Of a stretch of DNA of 64,000 nt, positions 35,981 to 43,795 are shown one piece after another (the stretch's first letter is position 1; each line of letters begins with the position of its first letter). The notes under the pieces are model-generated. The model was not told the origin of the DNA. It was given only the letters and a program-made list of their open reading frames with translations, and did no database searches. The DNA is from Aureimonas sp. ME7. Lineage in GTDB: Bacteria > Pseudomonadota > Alphaproteobacteria > Rhizobiales > Rhizobiaceae. Both the position numbers and the translations under genes were made by a program. Location of the stretch: NCBI RefSeq assembly GCF_903970965.1, contig NZ_CAJCKW010000004.1, positions 1-64,000 on the forward strand, given 5' to 3'.

Positions 35981-36331
35981 ATGGCGGACGAGGCACTTCT
36001 TTCGGAGCGGCTGTTCGCCGCGCTGACAGCCGAGATCGCCGCCTTCGAGAAGCGACCGCGCCGGACGGCGCCGCCGGGCGAGGTGCTGCCGAAGAAGACG
36101 GCGGCCGAGCGCAGCGCGGACGCGAAGGCGCGGGTGGACGCGATCTCGCAGCTGACGCGCACGCTGGAGAAGCTCCTGGAGCTGAAGCGGCTGGAGGCGA
36201 TGTCGCGCGAGACGGGGCGGGCGGAGGACGAGGCGGAGGCGGCGCGCCTGCGGGCGGAGATGCTGAAGCGGCTGCGCGCGATCGACGCGCGCCGCGAAGG
36301 GCGCGCCGGGCTGTTCGAGGCGGCCGTCTGA
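35981..36331 (+). CDS. GTA small terminase (gp1-like)
   Basis: A 116-residue protein, mostly helical, with a charged coiled-coil-like centre (ISQLTRTLEKLLELKRLEA, about 54-72, and on to 105). By position ahead of the large terminase and by size it corresponds to RcGTA gp1, shown to be a small terminase. No helix-turn-helix is visible, which fits the loss of specific pac-site recognition in GTAs that package random host DNA. It overlaps the large terminase start by one base. Confidence 0.78.
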   Translation: MADEALLSERLFAALTAEIAAFEKRPRRTAPPGEVLPKKTAAERSADAKARVDAISQLTRTLEKLLELKRLEAMSRETGRAEDEAEAARLRAEMLKRLRAIDARREGRAGLFEAAV

Positions 36332-37620
36332 TGGACGGCTTCTGGGCGGAGGTCGAGGAGGAACTGGCTGCCATGCCGGCGCATGTCCTGCGGGGCGCGA
36401 TGCCGGGCTGGGCGGCCTGCGCGAGGCCGGCGCAGTTGCCGCCGCCGAGCGACTGGCGGCAGTGGCTGCTGATCGGCGGGCGCGGGAGCGGCAAGACGCG
36501 GGCGGGCGCGGAGTGGATCCGGGCGTTGGCTCTAGGCGAGGCGCCGCTCGGGCCATGCGTCCACGGGCGGATCGCGCTGGTGGCGGAAACGCTCGGCGAC
36601 GCGCGGGAAGTCATGGTGGAGGGGGAGAGCGGGCTGCGGTCGCTGGACTACGAGACGCGCCCCGTTTTCGAGGCGACGCGCCGGCGGCTGGTGTTCCCGA
36701 ACGGGGCCGTGGCGCAAATCTTTTCCTCCGAGGACCCGGACGCGCTTCGTGGCTACCAGTTCGACGCGGCCTGGGGCGACGAGCTGGCGAAATGGACCTA
36801 TGCCGACGCCTGCTTCGACAACCTGCAGCTGGCGCTGCGGCTGGGGCGGCATCCCCGCATGGTGCTGACGACGACGCCGCGCGGCGTTCCGATCCTGAAG
36901 CGGCTGTTGGCCGAGGATGGAACGGCGGTGACGCGGATGCGAACGGCCGAGAACGCCGGCAATCTGTCGGATGGTTTCGTTGAGGCGATGGACGCGCGCT
37001 ACGGCGGGTCGCGGCTGGCGCGCCAGGAACTCGACGGCGAGATGATCGAGGCGCGCGACGATGCGCTGTTCGACCGGGCGGCGATCGACGCCTCGCGCGT
37101 TCGCGCGGTGCCGGATCTTCGACGCATCGTCGTGGCGGTGGATCCGCCGGCGTCGTCCGGGCAGCGCTCGGACGCCTGCGGGATCGTGGCGGCAGGGCTG
37201 GGCGCGGACGGGACGGCCTATGTCCTGGCGGACCGCAGCCGGCGCGGGATGAAGCCGCCGGAATGGGCGGCGGCGGCGATCGCACTCTTTCGCGAATGGG
37301 AGGCGGACCGGATCGTCGCCGAGGTGAACCAGGGCGGCGAGATGGTGGAGGCTGTGCTCCGGGCGGTGGCGCCCGACGTGCCGGTTTCGAGCGTTCGCGC
37401 CTCGCGCGGCAAGTGGCTGCGGGCCGAGCCTGTGGCGGCGTTCTACGAGCAGGGGCGGGTGCGCCATGCCGGGAACTTCGCCGATCTCGAAGACGAGATG
37501 TGCGATTTCGGGCCGGACGGATTGTCGAACGGGCGCTCGCCGGACCGGCTGGACGCCCTGGTCTGGGCGATCACGGCCCTGATGCAGCCGCGCGCGGAGC
37601 CGCGCGTACGACGTCTTTGA
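36331..37620 (+). CDS. GTA large terminase (gp2, TerL)
   Basis: The DNA-packaging motor and nuclease, 429 residues. Walker A GGRGSGKT is at 49-56 with the adenine side GAEW following; the Walker B-like segment is QFDAAWGDELAKW (about 145-157), then the coupling LTTTPRG. The RNase H-like nuclease domain starts at VVAVDPPAS (about 268) with later Asp residues around NRSPDRLDALVWA. Start ATG 36331 overlaps the gp1 stop; a longer open frame upstream is antisense-like noise across gp1. Confidence 0.94.
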   Translation: MDGFWAEVEEELAAMPAHVLRGAMPGWAACARPAQLPPPSDWRQWLLIGGRGSGKTRAGAEWIRALALGEAPLGPCVHGRIALVAETLGDAREVMVEGESGLRSLDYETRPVFEATRRRLVFPNGAVAQIFSSEDPDALRGYQFDAAWGDELAKWTYADACFDNLQLALRLGRHPRMVLTTTPRGVPILKRLLAEDGTAVTRMRTAENAGNLSDGFVEAMDARYGGSRLARQELDGEMIEARDDALFDRAAIDASRVRAVPDLRRIVVAVDPPASSGQRSDACGIVAAGLGADGTAYVLADRSRRGMKPPEWAAAAIALFREWEADRIVAEVNQGGEMVEAVLRAVAPDVPVSSVRASRGKWLRAEPVAAFYEQGRVRHAGNFADLEDEMCDFGPDGLSNGRSPDRLDALVWAITALMQPRAEPRVRRL

Positions 37621-37636
37621 CGCCAACGACTTGGCG
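37621..37636 (+). other. intercistronic hairpin before portal
   Basis: CGCCAA (37621-37626), loop CGAC, TTGGCG (37631-37636), directly after the terL stop codon. One of several hairpins at gene junctions in the GTA cluster. Confidence 0.5.
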
Positions 37637-37660
37637 CTTCCGCTTCAACGGAGACATGAG

Positions 37661-38878
37661 ATGGGTTTGGGGACGAAGCTGAAGGCCTTCGCGGGCCTTG
37701 GCGGCGCGGACGCGCGCGCGCCGGAACGCCGGTCGGGCGGCTATGGCGGGGGAACGCTGGTGTTTTCGGGCGCCGGCGACGAGGCGGATTGGAGCGAGCG
37801 CTCCTATGCCGGGCTTTCGCGCGCCGGGTTCATGCGCAATCCGCTGGTGTACCGCTGCGTCCGGCTGGTGGCGGAGAACGCGGCGGCGGTGCCGCTTCTT
37901 CTCTACGACGGCACGCGGGAGGTGGAGGCGCATCCGCTGCTCGACCTCCTGCGCCGGCCGAACGGAATGGGGGACGGGGCGGCACTGGTGGAAGCGCTGG
38001 TGGGACACCTCCTCCTGTCGGGCGCCGCGCATGTGGAGGCGAGCGTTCTGGACGGCCGGCCGAGGCTTCTTCATGCGCTGCGGCCGGACCAGACGCGCGT
38101 CGTTTGCTCGGCGGACGGATGGCCGGAGGTGGTGGAGCACCGCACCGGCGGGCGGGTGCGGCGCCTCGGCCTCGACGGGGACGGGGATCGGCCGGCGAGC
38201 GTGCTGGCGATCCGGCTGTTCCATCCGTTGAGCGAGGCGGACGGGTTCGCGCCGATCGCGGCGGCGCAGACGGCTCTGGACCTCCACAACGCGGCGACCC
38301 GCTGGAATAAGGCGCTTCTGGATAACTCGGCGCGGCCTTCGGGGGCGCTGGTGTATCAGGCCGGGGATGGGAGCAATCTTTCGCCGGACCAGTTCGAGCG
38401 ACTGAAGACGGAGCTGGAAAGCGGCTATGCCGGCGCGGCGCGCGCCGGGCGGCCGATGCTGCTGGAGGGTGGGCTGGACTGGAAGGCGATGGCGCTTTCC
38501 CCGCGCGACATGGATTTCATGGAGGCACGCAATGGGGCCGCGCGCGACATCGCGATCGCCTTCGGCGTGCCGCCGATGCTGCTCGGCATTCCGGGCGACG
38601 CGACCTATGCCAACTATGCCGAGGCCAACCGGGCACTGATCCGGCTGACGGTGCTGCCGCTGCTGTCAAGGCTGTGCGGCGCGTTGGGGAACTGGCTCGG
38701 CGCTTATTTCGAGGGCGGCGAGCGGCTGCGGCTCGGCTACGACGCGGACCGGATCGAGGGGCTTTCGGTGGAGCGCGAGGCGCTCTGGTCACGGCTGGGA
38801 TCGGCCGGCTTTCTCGACGACGACGAGAAGCGCGAGGCGGTGGGCTACGGCCCGCGCGAACCTCGGCGGGATCGATAG
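37661..38878 (+). CDS. GTA portal protein (gp3, HK97 family)
   Basis: The 405-residue portal ring subunit through which DNA enters the head. Family segments: MRNPLVYRCVRLVAENAAAV (about 53-72), HPLLDLLRRPN, LLLSGAAHVEA, and the C-terminal DIAIAFGVPPMLLGIPGDATYANY (about 304-327), strongly conserved in HK97-type portals. ATG 37661 has CGGAGA upstream. Confidence 0.94.
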   Translation: MGLGTKLKAFAGLGGADARAPERRSGGYGGGTLVFSGAGDEADWSERSYAGLSRAGFMRNPLVYRCVRLVAENAAAVPLLLYDGTREVEAHPLLDLLRRPNGMGDGAALVEALVGHLLLSGAAHVEASVLDGRPRLLHALRPDQTRVVCSADGWPEVVEHRTGGRVRRLGLDGDGDRPASVLAIRLFHPLSEADGFAPIAAAQTALDLHNAATRWNKALLDNSARPSGALVYQAGDGSNLSPDQFERLKTELESGYAGAARAGRPMLLEGGLDWKAMALSPRDMDFMEARNGAARDIAIAFGVPPMLLGIPGDATYANYAEANRALIRLTVLPLLSRLCGALGNWLGAYFEGGERLRLGYDADRIEGLSVEREALWSRLGSAGFLDDDEKREAVGYGPREPRRDR

Positions 38879-38904
38879 GCTCATCACACAAGGGGGATCG
38901 AGAC

Positions 38905-39255
38905 ATGGATACGATGGCGGGGGACGTCGCGTCCCCCTTGGCGCTGTTCGGCGCCAAGCTGGCGGGGGCGATCGGCGGATCGGTGGTGTCGATCGCCTAC
39001 CTCCTGCCGTCCGGTCGGCGGGAAGCGGCGGCGCGGTTCCTGACCGGCGCGGTGACGGGGCTGGTGTTCGGCGGGCCGGCGGGGCTGGCGCTGGCCGAGC
39101 ACCTCGACCTGGCGGGCCGGATCGGGGCGGCGGAACTGGCGCTGATGGGATCGGCGGCGGTGAGCCTTTGCGCCTGGTGGGCGCTGGGTGCGGGCCAGCG
39201 CTTCACGGACGGACTGTTCTCGGTCGCCGCGCTGAAGCGGAGCGTCGGGCGATGA
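38905..39255 (+). CDS. DUF6107 protein (GTA gp3.5 position)
   Basis: A 116-residue protein with two or three hydrophobic stretches: LAGAIGGSVVSIAYLLPSG, FLTGAVTGLVFGGPAGLALA, LALMGSAAVSLCAWWALGAG. These suggest a membrane protein. It occupies the portal-protease gap where RcGTA has the small gene 3.5. Function is not established. Start ATG 38905 follows AGGGGGA; its stop overlaps the protease start (ATGA). Confidence 0.82.
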   Translation: MDTMAGDVASPLALFGAKLAGAIGGSVVSIAYLLPSGRREAAARFLTGAVTGLVFGGPAGLALAEHLDLAGRIGAAELALMGSAAVSLCAWWALGAGQRFTDGLFSVAALKRSVGR

Positions 39256-39797
39256 CGCGGGTGCCGAACGTGAAGCGGACGCGATCGCTGGCCGCACAGG
39301 AAGCGGACGCCGGCGTCATTCGCGGCTATGCCAGCCTGTTCGACAGGGTGGACAAGTCCGGCGACCGGATCCAGCGCGGAGCCTTCGCGCGCTCGCTGGC
39401 GGAACGGACGGCGGCGGGTATCCGCATGCTGTGGCAGCACGATCCGGGCGAGCCGATCGGCCTTTGGACCATGCTGCGCGAGGACGAGCGCGGGCTCTAT
39501 GCCGAAGGGCGGCTGGAGCTCGGCAGCCGGCGCGGGCGCGAGGCGATGGCGCTTCTGCGCAGCGGCGCAATCGACGGATTGTCGATCGGCTTTCGCGCCC
39601 GGCGCGCCGAGCCGCTGCGCGGGGTGGCGCGCCGGCTTCTGACCGATATCGACCTTTGGGAGATTTCGGTCGTGACCTTTCCCATGCAGGAAGCGGCGCG
39701 CGTCACGGAAGCGCGCTCGTTCGCGGGCGATTGGGCGGGGCGCCTCCGGGCGGCGGCCCGGCGCATCGCGCCGCCGGGTTTGGCCGCGCCGGCCTGA
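39252..39797 (+). CDS. GTA prohead protease (gp4, HK97 family)
   Basis: A 181-residue serine protease that trims the capsid delta domain during head assembly. It has IRGYASLFDRVDKSGDRI (about 24-41), LWQHDPGEPIG with the catalytic His (about residue 62), and IDGLSIGFRAR with the catalytic Ser (about 113), then LWEISVVTFPM. Start overlaps the DUF6107 stop. Confidence 0.93.
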   Translation: MTRVPNVKRTRSLAAQEADAGVIRGYASLFDRVDKSGDRIQRGAFARSLAERTAAGIRMLWQHDPGEPIGLWTMLREDERGLYAEGRLELGSRRGREAMALLRSGAIDGLSIGFRARRAEPLRGVARRLLTDIDLWEISVVTFPMQEAARVTEARSFAGDWAGRLRAAARRIAPPGLAAPA

Positions 39798-39823
39798 TCG
39801 CGGCTTCTTTCATTTCCCCCGAA

Positions 39824-39855
39824 ACGTCCCGCGCCGAGCACCGGTGGCGGGACGT
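39824..39855 (+). other. intercistronic hairpin before the capsid gene
   Basis: ACGTCCCGC (39824-39832) and GCGGGACGT (39847-39855) are perfect 9-bp arms with a 14-base loop, placed in the 82-base gap between the protease and capsid genes. There is no T tract, so RNA processing or stability is more likely than termination. Confidence 0.6.
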
Positions 39856-39879
39856 CTTCGTTTCAGCCGAGGAGACGAC

Positions 39880-41130
39880 ATGCAGAACCACAACCAGACG
39901 TCGCTGGAAACCAAGGCGGGCGGCGGGCGCGAGGGCGCGCAGGCGTTCGACGACTTCATGGAGGCGTTCGACGCGTTTCGCGAGGCGAACGACGACCGTC
40001 TCGACCAGATCGAGAAGCGGATGAGCGCGGACGTTCTGACCGACGAGAAGGCCGAGCGCATCTCGAAGGCGATGGACGAGCACGAGAAGCGCATGGAGCG
40101 CCTCGTCCTCAAAGGCCTGCGCCCGCCGGCGGGCGGGGCGGAGACGGCGAGCGGCCAGCCGAGCGAGCATCGCTCCGCCTTCGAGGCCTACGTGCGCGGC
40201 GGCGACGAAAGCCGGCTGCGGCGGCTGGAGGAGAAAGCGATGTCCGGCCTCGTCGGGGCGGACGGCGGCTTCCTTGTGCCGAGCGAAACGGAGGTGGAGA
40301 TCGGGCGCCGGTTGGCGGCGGTTTCACCCATTCGCGGCATCGCGGGCGTTCGCACGGTTTCGTCGGCTGTCCTGAAGAAGCCCTTTGCGATCACCGGGGC
40401 GCAGACGGGCTGGGTGGGGCAGGCGGACGCGCGGCCGCAGACGGCAGCGCCGCAGCTTGCCGAGCTGGCCTTCCCGACCATGGAACTCTACGCCATGCCG
40501 GCGGCGACCAACGCGCTGCTCGACGATGCGGCGGTGGATATCGACGCCTGGGTCGGCGAGGAGGTCGAGCAGGCCTTCGCCGCGCAGGAAGGAGCGGCCT
40601 TCGTCAGCGGCGACGGCGTTTCACGGCCCAGGGGCTTCATGGCCTATCCGACGGTCTCCGAAAGCAACTGGGCCTGGGGCAGCGTCGGCACGGTGGCGAC
40701 CGGCTCGAACGGCGCGTTCCTGGCCGGCACGGCGGCGGATGCGCTGATCGACCTGATCTACGCGCTGAAGGCGGGATACCGGCAGAACGCCAGCTTCGTG
40801 ATGAACCGGCGAACGCAGAGCACGATCCGCAAGCTGAAGGACGCGGAAGGCAACTACCTCTGGCAGCCGCCGACGGCGGCCGGCGGACGCGCGACCCTGA
40901 TGGGCTTTCCGGTGGTGGAAGCCGAAGCGATGCCGGACATCGCGGCCGGGGCGCGGGCGATCGCCTTCGGCGACTTCGGGCGGTTCTACCTCGTGGTCGA
41001 TCGGCAGGGGGTGCGCGTTCTGCGCGACCCGTATTCCGCCAAGCCCTACGTCCTCTTCTACACCACGAAGCGCGTCGGCGGCGGGATCCAGGACTTCGAC
41101 GCGGCCAAGCTCCTGAGCTTCTCGGCCTGA
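39880..41130 (+). CDS. GTA major capsid protein (gp5, HK97 fold)
   Basis: A 416-residue HK97-fold capsid precursor. The first 110 or so residues are charged and helical, the delta domain removed by the protease. The mature part starts around EEKAMSGLVGADGGFLVPSE and has E-loop and P/A-domain segments: WVGQADARPQTAAPQLAELAFP, LYAMPAATNALLDDAAVDIDAWV, FVMNRRTQSTIRKLKD, and GFPVVEAEAMPDI. ATG 39880 follows GAGGAGACGAC. It should be the most abundant product of the cluster and has hairpins on both sides. Confidence 0.95.
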   Translation: MQNHNQTSLETKAGGGREGAQAFDDFMEAFDAFREANDDRLDQIEKRMSADVLTDEKAERISKAMDEHEKRMERLVLKGLRPPAGGAETASGQPSEHRSAFEAYVRGGDESRLRRLEEKAMSGLVGADGGFLVPSETEVEIGRRLAAVSPIRGIAGVRTVSSAVLKKPFAITGAQTGWVGQADARPQTAAPQLAELAFPTMELYAMPAATNALLDDAAVDIDAWVGEEVEQAFAAQEGAAFVSGDGVSRPRGFMAYPTVSESNWAWGSVGTVATGSNGAFLAGTAADALIDLIYALKAGYRQNASFVMNRRTQSTIRKLKDAEGNYLWQPPTAAGGRATLMGFPVVEAEAMPDIAAGARAIAFGDFGRFYLVVDRQGVRVLRDPYSAKPYVLFYTTKRVGGGIQDFDAAKLLSFSA

Positions 41131-41166
41131 CGGGGCGGGCGGAGCCGCGATGGCGGCGGCCCCGTC
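41129..41166 (+). terminator. hairpin after the capsid gene, possible partial terminator
   Basis: GACGGGGC (41129-41136, including the last two stop-codon bases) pairs with GCCCCGTC (41159-41166), then TTTCC. It could protect the capsid mRNA 3' end or thin out downstream transcription. Confidence 0.5.
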
Positions 41167-41200
41167 TTTCCAGCCTGCAAACGGAAACAAAGGGGGCGGG

Positions 41201-41749
41201 ATGATCTGGATCGACAGTGGAGCGCCGGCGACGGAGCCGGTGAGCCTTGCGGCTGCGAAGGCGCATTTGCGGATCGAGCGGGACGACGAGGACGAACTGG
41301 TCCTCGGGTTGATCCGCTCGGCGCGCGAGGCGCTGGAGGCGCGCACGGGGATGGTGCTCGGACGTCGCGGGTTTCGGCTGTGTCTTGAGGACGCCCGCGA
41401 GGGGACGCTGTGGCTGACGCGGCGACCGGTGCGCGGCGTCGTCATGGCGCAGGTCTTCGACGCGGACGGCGATGCGGCGGAGATCGAAGCGACGGCCGTG
41501 CGCATCGCGGCAAACGGCGAGGCTCTAATCCTGCCGCGCGCGGTGCGGGCGGGGCGGAACGGGGTCGAGATCGATCTCGACATGGGGCTGGCGGCGGAGG
41601 AGGTGCCGGAGATGCTGCGGGTCGCGATGCTGCAGCTCGTGGCGGCGTCCTACGAGATGCGTGGGGTCGGCCAGGGTTCGATGCAGCCGGCGGTGATGCC
41701 GCCGCTGGTTCGCGGGTTGATCGCGCCGTTTCGGCGGATCGGGCTTTAG
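41201..41749 (+). CDS. GTA head-tail connector (gp6, gp8/phiE125-like)
   Basis: A 182-residue adaptor that sits under the portal. N-terminal PVSLAAAKAHLRIERDDEDELVLGLIRSAREALEARTG is the typical opening of the phage head-tail connector family (Phage_gp6 / phiE125 gp8). ATG 41201 has AAAGGGGGCGGG just ahead; an upstream start at 41150 is less likely. The next gene starts right after its stop. Confidence 0.88.
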   Translation: MIWIDSGAPATEPVSLAAAKAHLRIERDDEDELVLGLIRSAREALEARTGMVLGRRGFRLCLEDAREGTLWLTRRPVRGVVMAQVFDADGDAAEIEATAVRIAANGEALILPRAVRAGRNGVEIDLDMGLAAEEVPEMLRVAMLQLVAASYEMRGVGQGSMQPAVMPPLVRGLIAPFRRIGL

Positions 41750-42082
41750 ATGGTGCCGCTGTTTCTGGACGCGGGGCTCCTTCGCCACCGCGTCACCATC
41801 GAGCGCAACGAGGTTCTGCCCGACGCGATGGGCGGCGGGCGGGCCAACTGGGTGGAGGTCGGCGAGACGTCGGTTCGGTTGGAGCCGATCCGTGCGGAGG
41901 TGGAGGAGCGTCTCGAGCAGCGTGTGGGGGTGGCGACGCACCGGGTGACCTTGCGGGCGCGAGCCGGTTTGGAGCGCGGGATGGCGTTTCGCTTCGGCGC
42001 GCGACGGCTTCTGATCCGCACGGTGCAGGATCCGGACGAGACGGGGCGGTATCTCGTGTGCCGCTGCGAGGAGGAGGCGTGA
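41750..42082 (+). CDS. GTA head closure / stopper protein (gp7)
   Basis: A 110-residue head-tail joining protein of the phage_H_T_join (SPP1 gp16-like) family: LRHRVTIERNEVLPDAMGGG, WVEVGETSVRLEPIRAEV, THRVTLRARAG, RRLLIRTVQDPDE. These are the family strands in the right order. ATG 41750 abuts the previous stop codon and the stop overlaps a short reading frame starting GTGA. Confidence 0.9.
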   Translation: MVPLFLDAGLLRHRVTIERNEVLPDAMGGGRANWVEVGETSVRLEPIRAEVEERLEQRVGVATHRVTLRARAGLERGMAFRFGARRLLIRTVQDPDETGRYLVCRCEEEA

Positions 42083-42270
42083 TCGGGCGCGGGAGCGTCC
42101 GGTTTCGGCCGGACGGCTTGCGCAAGGCGTTGGGCAGCCGAGTTCGTGAGGAGGCGGTTCGGCGTGTGGTGACGGCGCTCGGCCAGGATGCCGGCGATAC
42201 GCTTCCCCGATCGGATGCCCAAAAGTTAACAGGGTTCGAACGCGCCGAGCGCTTATCACGCGATGTGTAG
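42079..42270 (+). CDS. small unassigned gene between gp7 and gp8
   Basis: A 63-residue reading frame from GTG 42079, overlapping the gp7 stop by 4 bases as other genes of the cluster do. The start (SVRFRPDGLRKALGSRVREEAVRRVVTAL) is basic and helical, a little like the N terminus of HK97 gp10-type neck proteins, but it stops far short of their usual 100-150 residues. It may be a real small gene, or a truncated remnant. RcGTA has no gene at this place. Confidence 0.42.
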   Translation: MIGRGSVRFRPDGLRKALGSRVREEAVRRVVTALGQDAGDTLPRSDAQKLTGFERAERLSRDV

Positions 42271-42315
42271 TTTGATATCTTCGCGTGAAACCCCGAGCAA
42301 AGAGGATCGTGTGAC

Positions 42316-42726
42316 ATGGCGCATCCGAGCGCGGAACTGCAGACCACCGTCGTTTCCACACTGACGAGCGACCAGGCGATACTCGGCCTTCTGGGCGGGC
42401 CGAAGGTGTTCGACCACGCGCCGGAGCGCATGGCGTTTCCCTATCTGACGCTCGGCCGGACGGCGGTGATCGACTGGTCCACCGGGACCGAGGACGGGGC
42501 GGAGCATATCCTGACGCTGCACGTCTGGGCCAAGGGCGGCTCGAAGCAGGAAACCTACGAGATCATGGACAAGGTCTCCAACCGACTGCACGACCAGGCG
42601 CTGCCGCTTTCGAGCCACCGGCTGGTGAACATGCAACTCAAGTTCGCGGAAGCGCGACGCGAGCCAGACACGGATGCCTATCACGGCATTCTGCGGTTTC
42701 GCGCGGTGACGGAGTCGCTGGCCTAA
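42316..42726 (+). CDS. GTA tail terminator (gp8, DUF3168)
   Basis: A 136-residue protein with the DUF3168 pattern: ELQTTVVSTLTSDQAILGLLGG, FDHAPERMAFPYLTLGRT, HILTLHVWAKGGSKQETYEIMDKV. It caps the tail tube and joins it to the neck. Its stop is followed 30 bases later by a terminator-like hairpin. Confidence 0.92.
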   Translation: MAHPSAELQTTVVSTLTSDQAILGLLGGPKVFDHAPERMAFPYLTLGRTAVIDWSTGTEDGAEHILTLHVWAKGGSKQETYEIMDKVSNRLHDQALPLSSHRLVNMQLKFAEARREPDTDAYHGILRFRAVTESLA

Positions 42727-42755
42727 ACGACGACGATACAGAGACAATCGCAAGC

Positions 42756-42784
42756 AAGGGCGGTCCGGAGGGGCCGCCCTTTTT
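42756..42784 (+). terminator. terminator-like hairpin between gp8 and gp9
   Basis: AAGGGCGG (42756-42763) pairs with CCGCCCTT (42774-42781), with extra inner pairs, followed by a T run (42780-42784). It lies inside the co-directional cluster, just before the tail tube gene, so it must be partial or be bypassed. Confidence 0.75.
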
Positions 42785-42814
42785 CGTTTCGAGGACATGG
42801 GCAAGGAGAGTGGA

Positions 42815-43228
42815 ATGGGCGCGCAGCGGGGCAAGGACTTTCTCCTAAGGGCCGACGCGGAGAACACGGGCGAGTTCGCGACGGTGGCGGGGCTTCGCTC
42901 GCGCCGGCTTTCGTTCAATGCCGAGACTGTGGACGTGACCGACAGCCAGAGCGCGGGACGTTGGCTCGAGCTGCTCGGCGGGGCGGGGGTACAGCGGGCC
43001 TCGCTCTCCGGTTCGGGCATCTTCAAGGACGCCGCGTCCGACGCGGTGATCCGGCGCCTGTTCTTCGAGGGGCGCGTCGCGGCGTTCGAGGCGGTGATCC
43101 CGGATTTCGGGACGGTCAGCGGGCCGTTTCAAGTGACGGCGCTGGAATATTCCGGCGAGCACAATGGCGAAGTCTCGTTCGAGATCTCGCTGGAGTCCGC
43201 GGGCGTGCTGGCTTTCGGGGCGCTTTGA
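42815..43228 (+). CDS. GTA major tail tube protein (gp9, TP901-1 family)
   Basis: A 137-residue tail tube subunit: MGAQRGKDFLLRADAENTGEF at the start, RSRRLSFNAETVDVTDSQS, ASLSGSGIFKDAASDAVIRRLFFEG, FQVTALEYSGEHNGEVSFEISLESAG. These are the conserved blocks of the TP901-1 type major tail protein. ATG 42815 is preferred because AAGGAG lies 8 bases ahead and homologues begin with M-AQ-G; the ATG at 42797 would add six residues. Confidence 0.93.
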   Translation: MGAQRGKDFLLRADAENTGEFATVAGLRSRRLSFNAETVDVTDSQSAGRWLELLGGAGVQRASLSGSGIFKDAASDAVIRRLFFEGRVAAFEAVIPDFGTVSGPFQVTALEYSGEHNGEVSFEISLESAGVLAFGAL

Positions 43229-43229
43229 G

Positions 43230-43568
43230 ATGGCGGTGAACCGGCGGCGGGGCGAGGTGGAGGCGGTTCTGGACGGGCGGGCGCGCAGGCTCTGCCTGAC
43301 GCTTGGGGCGCTGGCGGAACTCGAGGATGCGTTCGCGCTGGAGGACATCGCGAGCCTGGCGCAGCGCTTCGGCAACGGTCGGCTTTCGGCGCGTGATCTG
43401 ACGCGGATCATCGGTGCGGGGCTTCGCGGCGGAGGCGAGGCCGTGTCGGACGACGAGGTGGCCGCGATGACGATCGAGGGCGGTGCGGCTGGGGCCGCAC
43501 GGGTCGCGGCCGAACTGCTGACGGCGGCCTTCGGCGAAGCCGGAGAGGACGCCGGGCGCCCTCGCTAG
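43230..43568 (+). CDS. GTA tail assembly chaperone (gp10)
   Basis: A 112-residue protein of the GTA gp10 (rcc01692) type: NRRRGEVEAVLDGRARRLCLTLGALAELEDAF (typical), then SLAQRFGNGRLSARDLTRIIGAGLRGGG. It is expected to escort the tape measure protein during tail assembly, like lambda gpG. It starts right after gp9. A second chaperone reading frame in the -1 frame relative to it overlaps its end. Confidence 0.88.
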   Translation: MAVNRRRGEVEAVLDGRARRLCLTLGALAELEDAFALEDIASLAQRFGNGRLSARDLTRIIGAGLRGGGEAVSDDEVAAMTIEGGAAGAARVAAELLTAAFGEAGEDAGRPR

Positions 43569-43621
43569 CCGCCGCGCCGGATGGGCCCGAGGGTGCGGCG
43601 GCTTTTCCCTGGGATGAACTC

Positions 43622-43795
43622 GTGGGCGTGGCGGTGAACGTCCTGCACTTGACGCCACACGACGTCTGGCGCGCGACGCCGCGCGAACTGGCGCTGGCGC
43701 TGCGGCCGTTCGCGGCGCGCGGCACGCCGCCCTCGCGCGGGGCGCTCGACGAACTGATGAAACCCTTTCCCGATCGGAGGGGACCCGATGTCTGA
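43622..43795 (+). CDS. second GTA tail chaperone (TIGR02216/rcc01693-like), start unresolved
   Basis: The frame encodes ...AAFPWDELVGVAVNVLHLTPHDVW and then RATPRELALALRPFA, which matches the small GTA/phage protein family of RcGTA rcc01693 (FPW...LRL.P..FW.mTPrEL..A). The conserved FPWDEL block lies upstream of the first usable start, GTG 43622. The frame is open back to 43397 without any ATG, GTG or TTG. It is in the -1 frame relative to gp10, so it may be made as a gp10 fusion by frameshifting, like lambda gpGT, or the sequence may hold a one-base error. Coordinates given are the minimum. It overlaps the tape measure start by 8 bases. Confidence 0.72.
   Translation: MGVAVNVLHLTPHDVWRATPRELALALRPFAARGTPPSRGALDELMKPFPDRRGPDV

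Noticed and set aside
43581-43640. ATG 43581 as the start of the second tail chaperone
   Set aside because: It is in the wrong frame and reads only 19 codons to a TGA; it would serve only if a base were missing or extra in the next few codons.
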